A stretch of 64,000 nt of DNA from Casuarius casuarius (lineage: Eukaryota > Chordata > Aves > Casuariiformes > Casuariidae), in assembly GCA_003342895.1 (NCBI GenBank), contig PTFA01000031.1:2800603-2864602 (forward strand), given 5' to 3'. A model generated the notes under the pieces. The model was not told where the DNA came from. It did not search any database and saw only the letters and a program-made list of their open reading frames with translations. The position numbers and the translations under genes are program-made. Shown one piece after another: positions 27,661 to 39,798 of the stretch; the first letter of the stretch is position 1; each line of letters begins with the position of its first letter.

Positions 27661-30089
27661 TATTGGCTGTTGCAAGTGAATGGAGCAATCTTTATAAAAT
27701 AAAGGCGTGGGAGACAGGGACTCAGAGATATAGCAACCTAGTAAGCTAAAGCCTAATGAAATTAAGGAAAGGCACACAGGAGATTCCAGGAGAAAAATGA
27801 GATTTTTCATGTGGAAGGAAAGTTGAAATTTAAAAGGGGTATTTCTAGCAATAAAATACCCTGAGAATTAAGAGTGAATAGCAAACCAAGCCAGTAAAAA
27901 TGACACTGGCCACCTTGCAGGCATTGCTATGGAGACAGCAAGACACCAGACATAAAAAGCTTCCCAGACAGGGTAGGTCAGGGCATCCTTAAGTAGAAAA
28001 CAACAATAAATTCACATCATTCCCAAAAGACTTCAAGGCCTTGCCATAAACACTAGTCAAAACTTCAGCACTGACTAATATATCAGACCATTTTGTCATG
28101 TTTAAGTAGGATTGCATGGTATCTGGTATTCTAGTAGCAGCCCAGCAACAACAAATGGCAAGTCACAGACCATTCTAATCACATTTCATATTTCTGAAAT
28201 GTTCCCCTAATTGCCATAGTCATTATAATGTCATATAATCATCTAAATGAGTTTAATAAAACAATTTAGCTACATAGGCAAGAAAGAAAAAAAGCCTAGC
28301 AAATTTTTCTATGGCACAAGTTTCCATCCAGGATGCTAAGGAGCATCCACAAAAAACGAGAGCAGCAGTAAGCATCAAGCTCAAGAATTCTCACATAATA
28401 TCTTTCATCAGTGTTGTTCTAGTTTAGCGTCATGGAAGAAAGTTGGATTTCAGGAGGAGAACAGTGACAGTTTTTGCAAAGTAAATTATTGCATAGTCTA
28501 ATAACAGAGTAAATTCATTCCCTTTCAATTTTAGTTTCTCTACACAAATAATTTGTATTCCACGACACATGCAGTAAGTCCTTGGTTAGCTCTGCAGAGC
28601 AGGTGAAGGGAAGTGGGACTCCGATAAGGCTTGCAGATTTGTCCTCTGAATATTCCAGCAGAATTAGCATTTCAGACTGAACAGAAACAGGGAGCAGATG
28701 GCTCCCACAAAACTTCACCTAGGTAGAGCTGCAGATGATTGCCCTGTATCCATCTAGACTTTAAATGCTACTGCAGGTCTGTCTGATGGCTGATACTTCC
28801 AGAGGCACCCAGGAGTATTAAACATCTGAAATCTCATGCATCTGGGAAAAGCGAATCATCCACCTCACTCGTGCTTCCTTTCACAATGAATTTTGGCTCG
28901 ATACTAGGGCAAAACTCTGAAGTGCTGAGAGCTCCTTTTCCTATGCAAGCTAAATCCCCTATGCTGCCCCAGCCTCCTTCCTTCGATACCAAGGGGAAGC
29001 ATATCAATGAAGAGACTGCATTTCTCAAACAGTAAGTTGCTTCTCAGTCTCCAGAGAAATGCAAAGTGCATTTTACATTTAACTTACCGGTTTTCTGAGT
29101 ATTTCACCTACAGATGAACAAAATGAACAGCATGAGAAAAATACAAATCTTTAAAGACAGTAGGTAAATGGATAAATTTAGGTTTCTTTCCAAAAAAATC
29201 ACTCTTGATAGTGAAAGCTCTGTAATCACCTAATACTTTTTCAGTAATAAAAATACTACAAAAGCAGATATAATGCACACATGTTATGTTTAAGTAAAAC
29301 TGAATTCATCTAGGGTCGAAACATCTTAAAAAACCCCCAAAACCTAAAACTGTCAGTGAATTACCAGATCACCACTACTGGTCTGATTTCAGGACACTGG
29401 CAATCCTGATATTCAGAGAAAAAGAAAAGAGGGGAAAACAACAAAAACAAAACCACAAAAACCCCACACCACCACCAGAAGTACTTTCAATTGAAGAATT
29501 AGGTCCAGAGCTAAATTTTGTTAAATGAATAAAATTGCTTTCACTTACATCTTCATAACTCCGCTGATGTTTGGTGATGCTGAAAATGCAATCAATTATA
29601 GAACACGACTCAGAGGTTGCACACAGGGCGTATGCACTCCACCTTTCCCATCAGCTTTTTACTCAGAATTACAGTAACCATTTCTTCTTCATCCCCCTGA
29701 CTTTGATATCCCCCAGGAATGAGAAAATGAGACGGGTGAGAAGTGATCATGACTTCTACTAGTATAATCAAATTTCAAGAGACAATACATCACAAGACCT
29801 CTTCAACTGCATTAAGACTCTTCCAAGTTCCTGTAGAAAAGGCTTAAATCTTACAGATGCTCAGCTCCACCACTAGCGCTTGTATTTCAAGCCTCACTGT
29901 TCTCATATCATCTGAGTATTTTCTCATTGTACCTATAGGGTATATTTGCATTACGTGAAGCACCTACAACACTGATACGTGAGTTAGGAGAGAGGAACAG
30001 TATTACGTGTAGAATCACATCAGGTGTGTGTTATTTAGGCTAGATGGTGTTGGTACAGACACCAAAATGAGGATCTACACTGATACACA

Positions 30090-30415
30090 GATACATTATG
30101 GACATGAAACACCGGGGTGGATTGACATACATAGGGAAACCTCACGACCTATCAAAATTAAAATCTCAGACTACAGAAGTGAAGCTAGGAGAGGTGACCG
30201 AAATTCTCTAGTTGCTAGGCATTTTATGGAAAGAGGGCACTTTCACTAATCTCATTAAAATTCATGGAAATTGAAAATATCCAAAATCCCAGAGGGGGTG
30301 GGGTCAGAAAATCTATTTCACAGAAACGGGAAGCTTACTCTAAATTCACCTTCAAAGCACTTTCCCCATCTCGGACTACCTGAGAGCCTTTTGATTTCTC
30401 TCCTACTTAGGAGAT
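30090..30415 (+). mobile_element. Relic of a Penelope-like element, GIY-YIG endonuclease end
   Basis: Seen: three frame segments on the plus strand read in order. First YIMDMKHRGGLTYIGK (30092-30139), then TSRPIKIKISDYRSEARRGD and NSLVARHFMERGHFH (30139-30246), then RGGGVRKSISQKREAY, FKALSP and PFDFSP (30291-30405). Known: the C-terminal endonuclease of Penelope-like retroelements has GLxYIGKTxR, then RIxEHR, SPVARHF and H, then RGGD, REAxWI and LKTLSPxGLNE. The order and spacing match. Frame changes near 30138 and between 30247 and 30290, plus stops, show a dead and old copy. No reverse transcriptase was seen upstream. The match is from memory of the family pattern, so moderate confidence. 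Confidence 0.65.
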
Positions 30416-33158
30416 AATTATAGAACTTTTTCTCCTCCCTGACTAATGCATACAAAAGGGGGTCATTCAACATTTTATGTAGATTATCATGGTTTGTTCT
30501 TACCTAGGTATTTGTTGGAAATTATTTCTCCTTTGCTAACACTAACTCATCTAGCAAGCTTTATTTGTATTTCCTGCTGTTTCTCATATTTTGTCCTCTG
30601 GCTGTATCATTTGATATCATAACTGCTTTGGTATTAAATATTGCTGAACTCTGCCGCACTTCAATGTTCCTCTTTTTCTTCACTTTCTCCTTTAATTTTT
30701 AAATTTACTGTTGTCAGGAAACGATGACACTGAGGCACAGGGATGATAGAGGAGGCACATTAATCGGAGGCCAGACACTGCCTTTCTCTCGGGGATTACA
30801 ATTCTAATAGCTACGAACCCAAAGGGAAACTCCAAATACTTCTTAAAAGGATTTCTAAGGGCACCACAATCATCTGAAATTTCTAAGGGCACCACAATCA
30901 TCTCAGCAAGGCAGAATTTAATTTTATGAGTTTAAATTTCCAGTACTGGATACTCACCTCCTGTAGTCTGATGTGGCCCTCAGTTTCAAAAAAGTTTTAC
31001 TCCCTGTTCAAAGTGACAGCATAAGGAAGATATGATGGGAAACGCTGCACTGTCCCATTTCACTCTCAGGAAAGGCAGCCTCTTCCAAATACTTCTACAG
31101 AAGTTCAGTAATATTGCTGCACGCTCAGGCCCCCTTCCCTGCCTAGGACCTCAGAAGCTGAAGAGGGGGAATTATACCACAGGGTTAGAGCAGCTCTAAA
31201 AGTGGCATATCCAAGTACACATGACATCTGCCATCTCGATCACAAGCAGGGAAGAAGCTAAACTAGCTGTTGAACATGGCAGACAGTTCTGTTTATATTT
31301 TCCACCAGTTTTATGTATGTTTAATTTGAAACTTATTAATAGTTAATAAGCACAGTGCTGTCAAGATTAAACGGAGGATAGGGCATCATTTGACAACAGA
31401 AACAAAGCTGTTTTATGGAAGTTAGTAGTAGAGTCAAGCCCCCCAACTGGTTTTATTGCCAGTAGCTCAGCTTTATTCTTAAAAAAAGAGCTGGGATAAG
31501 GTAGCATTATTTTAAAACTGTCTTTCTAGAATGGGATAAAAATTGCAGGACACAAATAACAGCACTGCAGCAACCAGCTTGCCAAATACATCCCAGTGAT
31601 TTAGTATTTTGATTACAAGTAGCAGATTTGTGTGGTAACTAACCACACATTTTTGCAAGTGATATCAATGGCCAATGAGAGATTAGTTCCCCCCCTAAAT
31701 TCACCAAATAATTCATTTCTCTCTTTATTATTAAGAATATTCTTTCAGGAATGTTTCTATATTTTGATATTAAGAGACAATCTAAGAATGAAGACTTCCT
31801 ACAAAGTCCTCAGAAATGTGGGCCACTTTGGAAACAGTCACAGCTGCCACCAAACCAACCAAATCAGGCAAATCAGGTATTGCTTATAGATTTTCCTGTC
31901 AAGGTATTAAGAACAGAATTTTTTTCCCTCAGCTAAACTATGCTGCTTTGTATAGCATTCACTCGACCAGCTGCATAGTCCTCTTCCCTAGTGCCTCGAG
32001 AGAAATTCTGCAGGATATCAACTGTAGTTCTTGAAAAAGCCTTTCTACATCTAAGACAATGCAAACACTAAGTGCTATAAATATTTGTATACGCATTAAG
32101 TGGCCTTGAAAGTGAGACTTCTTACATTCACCCAGTTTAAGCATGAGTTTGTTTCCACAGATTTTTCTCCTCATTCCTTTTTCCCTTATTTCCTCCCTCT
32201 TTCAGAAACCTATCTAGCACGTGGATGAGGCTTTTCCAATAAATCAATAATCTAATAAAAAATGACTGCTGTAGTACTCCACATATTGAGTTTCTGTTAT
32301 ACAGATAAAATCATTCACGTTATGCTCTATATTTGAAGTTCATTTTAATAGTTTTTAAAAGACCTCAATAAAAAGAACACCTGACAAAAATGTGAATCTA
32401 AAATAGTACGATGTTAAGTCTTTTTGCCTGCTTTTCCAGTACTTTTCTGATGAGGCATAATAGCCAATGAATTTACTGTGGTTTCAGGAAGAACAATAGT
32501 ATTTTTTTTGCAGGACTACAATGAGGATAAGGAGGTTAAGTATTACCTACCACTCTGCTGATGAAAAAAGATAGTTAACTGTTTACGATAATCAACAAAC
32601 AGTTGTTGATGAAATCAATGAAATTAGCAACTTGTCCATGAAAAGCATGAAAGACAAAACCAAACCATATTTTCTCTAAAGTTATTATAACATAAAAATC
32701 CCTGTAGCATCAATATGTAAAGCAATGCATACATTATAAGACTATTTCTCAGTGTGAATGCTGGGGAACAATGTTTCCAAAGGAAATTTTTATGTTTAAA
32801 AGAAGAATTTTCAAAACTGTTTTTCTACCCATCTCACACTTACTCCATGCAATCAGCAAAGGGAAGAGGTAGAGAAAGGAAAAACAAAGCAGGAGAGAAC
32901 TCTTTGCAGAATACCAGCAGCCAAAAACTAATGCCATCGCGCAAGTTTTGACAATTGCCATCTGTCCCAATGGGCTTGGTTGATCTGGGGACAAGACTCC
33001 CAACAGCAGTTGCAACTTGAGTTGTTGCATTTTGAGCTGTGCTCTGTTCCTTCCTCATAAACACAACACTGAAGAGTTGCAGGAGATGTATGATTTCTAA
33101 AACCGTAGCCAATCAAGTGAAAGGAATACCTCATGACAGCACACGCTCCCATTTTGCA
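30416..33158. other. Intronic sequence leading to exon 3
   Basis: Holds the 28-bp tandem duplication at 30851. Otherwise nothing recognised up to the splice donor. Confidence 0.7.
30851..30906. repeat. Tandem duplication, 28-bp period
   Basis: The 25-base unit starting atttctaagggcaccacaat occurs at 30851-30875 and again, identically, at 30879-30903. A gaa spacer makes the period 28 bases. Perfect identity suggests a recent local duplication. Confidence 0.95.
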
Positions 33159-33170
33159 CCAGTGACTTAC
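33159..33170 (-). promoter_or_regulatory. CNTNAP2: Splice donor of CNTNAP2 exon 3
   Basis: The minus-strand sequence after the final TGG codon is gtaagtcactgg, a near-perfect U2-type donor. It fixes the 3' edge of the exon and gives an exon of exactly 194 bp. Confidence 0.92.
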
Positions 33171-33364
33171 CCAGATATTTCCATCCTGGTGGTACGGCTT
33201 CCAGTTCCTCCCTGTATCGCTGTACAGCATCCGATACTGGGTGACCCAGTCAGAACTGCTGTATCTGCCTTGTGTTGCGATGGCACTGATCTGCTTCCTG
33301 CTCCCAAAATCCACCTGGAGCCATTGGTAGTGGTCGCTGTCAGACGGAGACCAACCTCCAGCAC
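33171..33364 (-). CDS. CNTNAP2: CNTNAP2 exon 3 (partial discoidin/F5-8C domain of CASPR2)
   Basis: Seen: read on the minus strand, the 194-bp exon follows a pyrimidine-rich acceptor ending cggcag (33370-33365) and is followed by donor gtaagt (33170-33165). Its first two bases finish a Gly codon begun in the previous exon, and it ends on a whole Trp codon (phase 1 in, phase 0 out). The frame begins [20 protein letters not shown] and ends [11 protein letters not shown], with no stop. Known: CNTNAP2 is a neuronal neurexin-family membrane protein that clusters potassium channels at juxtaparanodes with contactin-2. Its N-terminal discoidin domain is extracellular, and human exon 3 covers coding bases 209-402, the same length and phase. 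The paralogues CNTNAP1, 4 and 5 differ clearly in this stretch as I recall them. I remember one difference from mammals, Asn to Ser after DFG. Because 194 is not a multiple of 3, skipping this exon would shift the frame. Confidence in the gene is high. Confidence 0.97.
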
Positions 33365-33392
33365 CTGCCGAGTAGGAACAGAGGAGAGATTT
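33365..33392 (-). promoter_or_regulatory. CNTNAP2: Splice acceptor and polypyrimidine tract of CNTNAP2 exon 3
   Basis: On the minus strand, tctctcctctgttcctac leads into cggcag directly before the exon. This is an ordinary U2-type acceptor and fixes the 5' edge of the exon. The longer open frame that continues upstream is intronic and accidental. Confidence 0.9.
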
Positions 33393-33516
33393 TGGTCTCA
33401 GACCCTCACTTTGAGGTGAAGGCAGTGCAAAGGTGCTGACTGCTAGAAAGCAGCCCAGCTGAGAGTACCACCATACCAAAAAAATTTGAACGCATGTAAG
33501 AGAAGTAGCATTGCAC

Positions 33517-33541
33517 ATTAAAAAAAAAAAAAAGAAAAAAA
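33517..33541. repeat. A-rich simple tract upstream of exon 3
   Basis: Two A runs separated by one G, about 155 bases 5' of the exon in gene orientation. On the transcript this is a T-rich stretch of the intron before the acceptor. Confidence 0.85.
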
Positions 33542-36500
33542 AGCATCTTTAGGACAGGCTTCAAATGCATTAACATTGTTGCCTTAATCATTTTATGATA
33601 TAATTATAATGATTTAATGGGCTGCCCTGCTAACGAATCAATGTCTTTATAATGCCTTAATTAGATTTTATTACTTTATGCCAAATTATAATTGTTCAAG
33701 GGTTGACCAGTTTGCCACAAAATCCTTTGTCAGAGTTGGTTGGCACAAATCAATAACAATCTTTAGATTTTGTGTGCCTTTTCAATAGCATTTCGCATTG
33801 AAGAGATAATATAGATTAAAAAGGGAGGAAATAATAGCAAGCCCTCTTTCCTATGTTTCAGTAGAGTGCACAGCCTGAAAAAGGTTTTCCCAGAAGGATC
33901 GAAAAAGGAGCAGGTATTGTGAGACTGGCTCCAGTTTTCATCTGCTTTGTGTACAAGTTGTCACAGAGTACATTGACAGATGCCTCACAGAAGTGTCATT
34001 GCTCTTTATGGGAATATAAATTAACTTGACAGTAATGCTGTTAACAATATTCTCAGTCACTAGACTGCATTGAACTGTTCCTAATAAACAAAGACAATAA
34101 TGCATAAATAAATGTACTGTTAAGACATTAATGCAACTTCTTATTTTACTGAAATAAGAAAATATTTAGGGGAAAACTGTAGCTAGGTACCACACAGGAT
34201 TATAAAAATTCTAAAAGCGTTATTATAATCATGTATGCATCATTATGATGCATTTACCATAATGATTTACATTAGAACAGATGAAATTTCAAAAAATTCC
34301 ATCAGTACTGAGAAAAACTGGAGGGGGAACCATTCTCTTTATATTAATACAGTACATTAAGACGCAGGAAACACACTTTACAAAGACTTAACACGATTAC
34401 AAGACTTTTTTGCTTTTCTTCTACGTTGGATCTAAATAGCTGGTCAGGCACTCTGTGAATTTATGAAGGCTTTGTGGTCCAACTTTCATAGCTTTCCGTT
34501 TCACTCAGATTTCAACTGACATCACAAACCTAGCATGACTTCCAAGCAGTGAACTCTGTGCTATACTGTGTCTTATACACTCCCATCGTTAGGCAGCAGC
34601 ATTGCCTCAGTCTTAGAAAATTCTGAAACTCATTCATCTGCTACAGGTGTTAAAATCTACAGGTGATAGGAAATTTAAACATTGTGATATCAATGGGATC
34701 ATTTTATGTCACAGGTGTTGCCTTTCATTGGAAATAACATGTAGCATTCACCTTATGACATCTATTTTGGCAAATTTTTTAAGACTTGCAACCTATACTG
34801 TCCCTGCACTATAAGTAATTATATGCAGCAATATACAGAGGGTTACTTAAGAGTATGGATTAACATTTAAAACCCTTACTAAAAGCATTTACAGGGAAAG
34901 TATTCCCATACGCTCACAAATTCAAACTTAACCTTGTGGAACCAGTAGAGAAGTCCCTTTTTCTGCCCATCCTAAAAGCCCCTTCACATTGGCCTGTCTT
35001 AGACTGATGGCACACAAATGACAAGGAGGTGCCACTATATCAAAGCCACCTCTGTAAAAGAGCCCCTTTCATGGGTCCAGCAAAAGTAAGGCCCAATAAT
35101 ATCAACATTCAAAAGTTACTATGGATTATTAAGGAATAAGCAAAATTGACTACATGCATCAATTAAATGTCCTTCAGCAGTACAATTGCTCAAAAAGGAT
35201 ATCCACTAAAACTGGAACATAGCTAAAATATATCTCTTATGTTTCATACACTTTTTTATAGATGTGGTAAACAGCAGATTTTGTTATGCACATTCATGAG
35301 AAAAAAGAATAGCTATAATTAAACTGTAACAACATACATATCTTCTCTTAGTATGTTTATGCTACTGATGCCAGAATTTGGCCTTCGGTAACTGACAAAC
35401 ATACTCATGCTTTGTAAATTGCAGCTGGGTTTTGGAAAGCCTTCACACCTACCAATCCACGGAAAATTTTGGAAAAACAGGAACCAAGATAATTCTCCCA
35501 TTTTTCTAATCTGAGGAGATGGTAAACATTCTCCATATCACACCTGACGAAAAGCAGAGGTGTGATGTAGTCATCACACCTAAGATATCAAATGGAAGCA
35601 TGGGTGCAAGACAGATTGCCTTATAATCATTATATTAGTAAGTAAGAAATGAGACTTTTAGTCAAAGTTGCAAAGAGGAGCAAAAGATATTATCCCGTTG
35701 GTTTCTTGACTTAATTCTGTATTTCAGTTTCACATTTGCCTTCCCTACTTTCCCAAATTATAAATAAATATATAAAAGTTGTCTCAGCAGAAAAGCTAAG
35801 AAAGTCAGAAGAGTGAAGGATGAACACATTCAATTATAACAAAGTATGCTTAGTAGATCAACATGCGAAGGGAATGGTGATCAGCCTGAAAGGGAGGGCA
35901 GATGTCAGACATTCGCCAGAAGCACACTGCAGGAATCGATGGAAAGTTTCCTCTTACCATTTGATTCATCAAGTTGTGTAATTTGGGGGAGCTGATTACT
36001 TTATTCATTTCGTTTGTGAAATGCGTAACCTTTATTGATTCAAGGATTAAGAAAGATCATTCTTCTTTTATCAGGTACACACTCTGGAATAAGTCATAAG
36101 AAAGCTGGATTATATAAAAATTTCATCCCTGTGAGATCCTTGCAGAAACCCTGAATTCAAAGGATTTTAAGCATTTTTATGTCCCCATTCAGCAAACCAG
36201 CAAAACACGTGATTCATGCTAAGCAGGTACCAAAACCTCACAGCCTTAGAAATGCGCACATACATACAGCTCAGCATATTGTTAAATATTTTGCTGAATG
36301 AAGATAGTTTCTTCACTGGAATGACCTCACATTGGTAAGGCAATAGAGGAGTTACTGACAAGCCAAGATATTTAACATATTCTTCCTTCCTAAAGGAGTG
36401 GCAAATTTGGAAATCAAAATTGATTCTCTCTATATGGCAATATACTGGAAATACACTTACTTTTATAGCCTGTGTATTATGGCAGAATAATGAATTACTT

Positions 36501-39500
36501 TAAGGAATAAGCAAAATAACCAACATTTTAGTACTTTGCAATGAGCATTGCTTTCTGCTGAAGCTGCAACAGTAAATTAAACTTGGTGAATACATGCCAT
36601 TCACAGTGTTATTCTTCATACCTTGATGGAAATTATTTTTAATGGTTACTAGTTATATTCTTTTATGATATGCATTCTTTGCATTTTTTTATTGTGGCAG
36701 AAAACAGACACTGAATGCATGTCTTAAAATATGCTATTCAGTTATACTTCATGTACTTCCTTTAATGCAAAAGGTCACAAAATACATCCCATGCCATGAA
36801 ATCAATCCGAGTTACAAATGATTAGAAAGCTATCAGAACTACAAAGAAATTAAAAGACATTAAACATAGGCATATAATGTAGTTTACTTTCATTTAAGAG
36901 GTAATGAGCATATATGGGGGTTTTTGGTAACAAAACTGCCATAAGTAAAATTGCCGACAGTATCTCCTTCCTACTTTTATTTTTATTCTATTCTAGAATT
37001 GGATGTGATTAAATGCATTCATCAACTCAGTGGCTAAAATAATTAATTCAGTGACATTAAGAGAGTTACTGAATACCTTTATTTACACTGTATGCTATAC
37101 CACAAATAGGGTAAATGATTTCAACTTGAAAAAGAATGCCTATATGCAACTCTTTGACAATATATACAAGAGAACTATAAGAACTGTAAGTTCAGCAATA
37201 GTAAAGTAAACATCAAACATAGCAGCCCTTGTATCTTTGCAATACAAAGAAACTTTCCTATACAGGAAAAACCTGAGAATCTGAAGCAGCAAAACTGGTC
37301 AGAGTATGCTAGTGATGAAAGGAGTCAGCTGTGAAAGACCTTGTTAAGCCTTACTTTCAAAACAAGCTGCAGGAAGTCATTTGATCTGCTTCTACTGCAG
37401 ACTGACCAAGCAATGTGCAACAAGATGAGTCTATCATTGAAGAAAAAAAAAAAAAAACCCTAAAGTCATACAGAAGATGAACAGAACTATATTCAGAATG
37501 CTAAGGACTTTTAAGACCTGAATCTTTTCATGATCTTTCCCAAAGTGAAGAAAATTGTTAAAAAATTGCTAAAGACAATTTTAATGTCATTACAACAAGA
37601 CTTGAAGTTCCCAGATTTAAATTTTTAATTATGGAAACCTAAATGGCTTTCATGTTTTCATTGGATTTTCTTCTACAGGTTCACTGTGTGTGACCAAAAA
37701 CAATATGAAAAACAGCCTCTCTAAATATTTAGTTCTAAGAACATAAAGAATTCAAATGTCATGACTAACACTATGTATAACTTCCTCATTTAATTAATTG
37801 TGCATTTCAACTTCCTATTCAAAGTTGAGTGAGCTACCTCCCATTTACTGCACACTAAGGAAGTCTACATGAGTTGGCCTTACCTTCTCATAATTCCCCC
37901 ATGATGAATTTCAGTAATATCAAAATTGGAGTAGTCTTACAGATCTTAGATTTTCTTCTGAAGTATCGTATGCTACTGAGTCTCCAGATCTATGAGGCAC
38001 ACAGTGATAATTTTTTGAAACCCTCACTCTGATCCATTTTGGTTAGAAATCTTCTTTCTTGTGATGTTTTGGCACTTTCATCTTCATTCACGGTTGAAAC
38101 AAGAAAGATTAATTTCCACTAGAAGAATCAATTCTTGTTTTAGTAACACCTGTTCATCATTCCCTACTTCAAAACACCATGTACGATACCAGTATTGCAA
38201 TAAGTCTAGTTTTCTACTACTCTTCAAATCAGCAATAAAAGGTTTCAATGATGTGAATGAAAGAAGGAACAGACCCTTACTCAGAAATTACATCAGAAAA
38301 CAAACAATGAAGAACTACACATAGAAGACTCATGACTACCACAAATTTTAAGTCAAGGGTTTACTACTTTAATCTCAGAAAAATTCTATAGCCTTTCAGT
38401 AAGGAAGCCAAGGATGCACCTTTTTAATAAATTATATATAAACAACTAGGAACAGTCTTAAGATTTGGATTCTGCTTATTTGTATGGGAAAAATACAAAT
38501 CAATTTTTCAATGAGAAATAACACTTTCTAGGTCACTGCAACAGCATAAAATCAATATTGTTTGATACCTTTCTATTTTCTAAGACATTGCTTGTCATGC
38601 CTCTACATAAAAGATAAACCAAGACAAAGAGGAAAACTTTGAAATCCTGAGATCATTCATTGTCTGCACTTCAGAGAAAATACAGGCAGTCATTTGCTAC
38701 AGTACCCTAGGAAGCTTAAAGACCCAAACTTCTGAAGTGCATAAATCTACCTGCATTGCTGGTGTACATTATATTTAAGCAGGATTTTGGAAACACACAT
38801 CAGTGGTAGTTTCTATTTTTGGCTTGTCTCCTCCTGTTTATCCATTTTATCTTTATAGATACTGGTGTGTATAAAAATGAAAAAACAATTTTTACACATT
38901 TAACTTCATACACAGCAAATAGCATCTCAGCAGTGAGTGGGCCTAGTCACACAGAGAAGTTATGCACATATCCAAGTCTTGGATGATTAAACATCTTGTA
39001 TTTCATGCTGCTTGCAGCAAAATCTTTTTTACCCTGTATTAGGTAGGGCCCACTAACAAAGAGGCCAGTCCTTACACAGGGCTCCACTGCTAATGGAAAC
39101 AATCATTTCTTGATACTGGCACAAATAAATATTTATGATTTCCTTACCATAAATAACATGCACTGTTATATTTCTTGTACCCATCTGCTCTCCTAGGTAA
39201 ATTTGGATTTTTAATCCAAACCCTAGATTAAGAGTAAGGACTTGCTTTGGCATATTTGAAAAGTCCTTCTTTCCAGCAGGTGACAGGAGTGATGCAATTA
39301 CAGACAAAGCCATGGATGAAGCTGATGGTGGTCAAATTATGAACATTTTGCTCCAGAAGAAGCAAAGGTTGATACTGAGAAGGTAGCAAACACTGAGACA
39401 ACAGCAGCATGATTATAGTTACCCACTATTTTAAGTTACCTGTGTTTATCTTGTAAAAGTTAAATATCAAGAAAAAGAAAGAAGACAGGAATGACAACTA

Positions 39501-39798
39501 GATTTCCTCTCCAGAAAATCATTATTAGAAGCATACCCCAAATTAGGCCACATTTACTAAGAATGTCAAATTAGATCCAAACTTGGGCCCAATTTATCAT
39601 GAGTTGCAATGCAGCTTTCCAGAGGTGCAGCAAGGGCTGGGCTCAAGTAAGCCTTAAAGCTCTAAGTTCCCTATAAAATACATCTCATGAATTTCATTTT
39701 GCAGGGATAACAGAAGACTGGACAGATCCAATATTCATCTTCCAAATTAGTCTTCCACTGAAGCAACTGAAAGTTTTAAGTCTACAGAGAGATCAGTA
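33542..39798. other. Intronic sequence, very AT-rich
   Basis: No gene. The part nearest the exon (33580-34270) is dense in TAATTA- and ATGCAT-type motifs. The rest is plain intron up to the Tigger insertion. Confidence 0.7.
34235..34253. other. 19-base palindrome with ATGCAT arms
   Basis: atgcatca, tta, tgatgcat: perfect 8-base arms around a 3-base centre, with overlapping POU/octamer-like ATGCAT sites. It lies about 0.9 kb 5' of exon 3 in very AT-rich sequence. A regulatory role is only a possibility. Confidence 0.5.

Larger units (their letters stand above)
25586..30089. other. Intronic sequence, no gene
   Basis: AT-rich sequence with two weak ancient repeat matches (26460, 27595). No coding signal on either strand. 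Confidence 0.7.
1..33170 (-). other. CNTNAP2: CNTNAP2 intron 3 (part)
   Basis: The gene runs on the minus strand, so everything at lower coordinates than the exon lies 3' of it, in intron 3. I looked for the next exon, which would encode the end of the discoidin domain (residues such as RIEVYGC), on this strand and did not find it, so the intron continues beyond position 1. CNTNAP2 introns are known to be very long. Confidence 0.85.

Noticed and set aside
32928..33518. 196-codon minus-strand open frame taken as a whole gene
   Set aside because: Only 33364-33171 is exon. The frame on both sides crosses clear splice sites into intron, and those parts match nothing.
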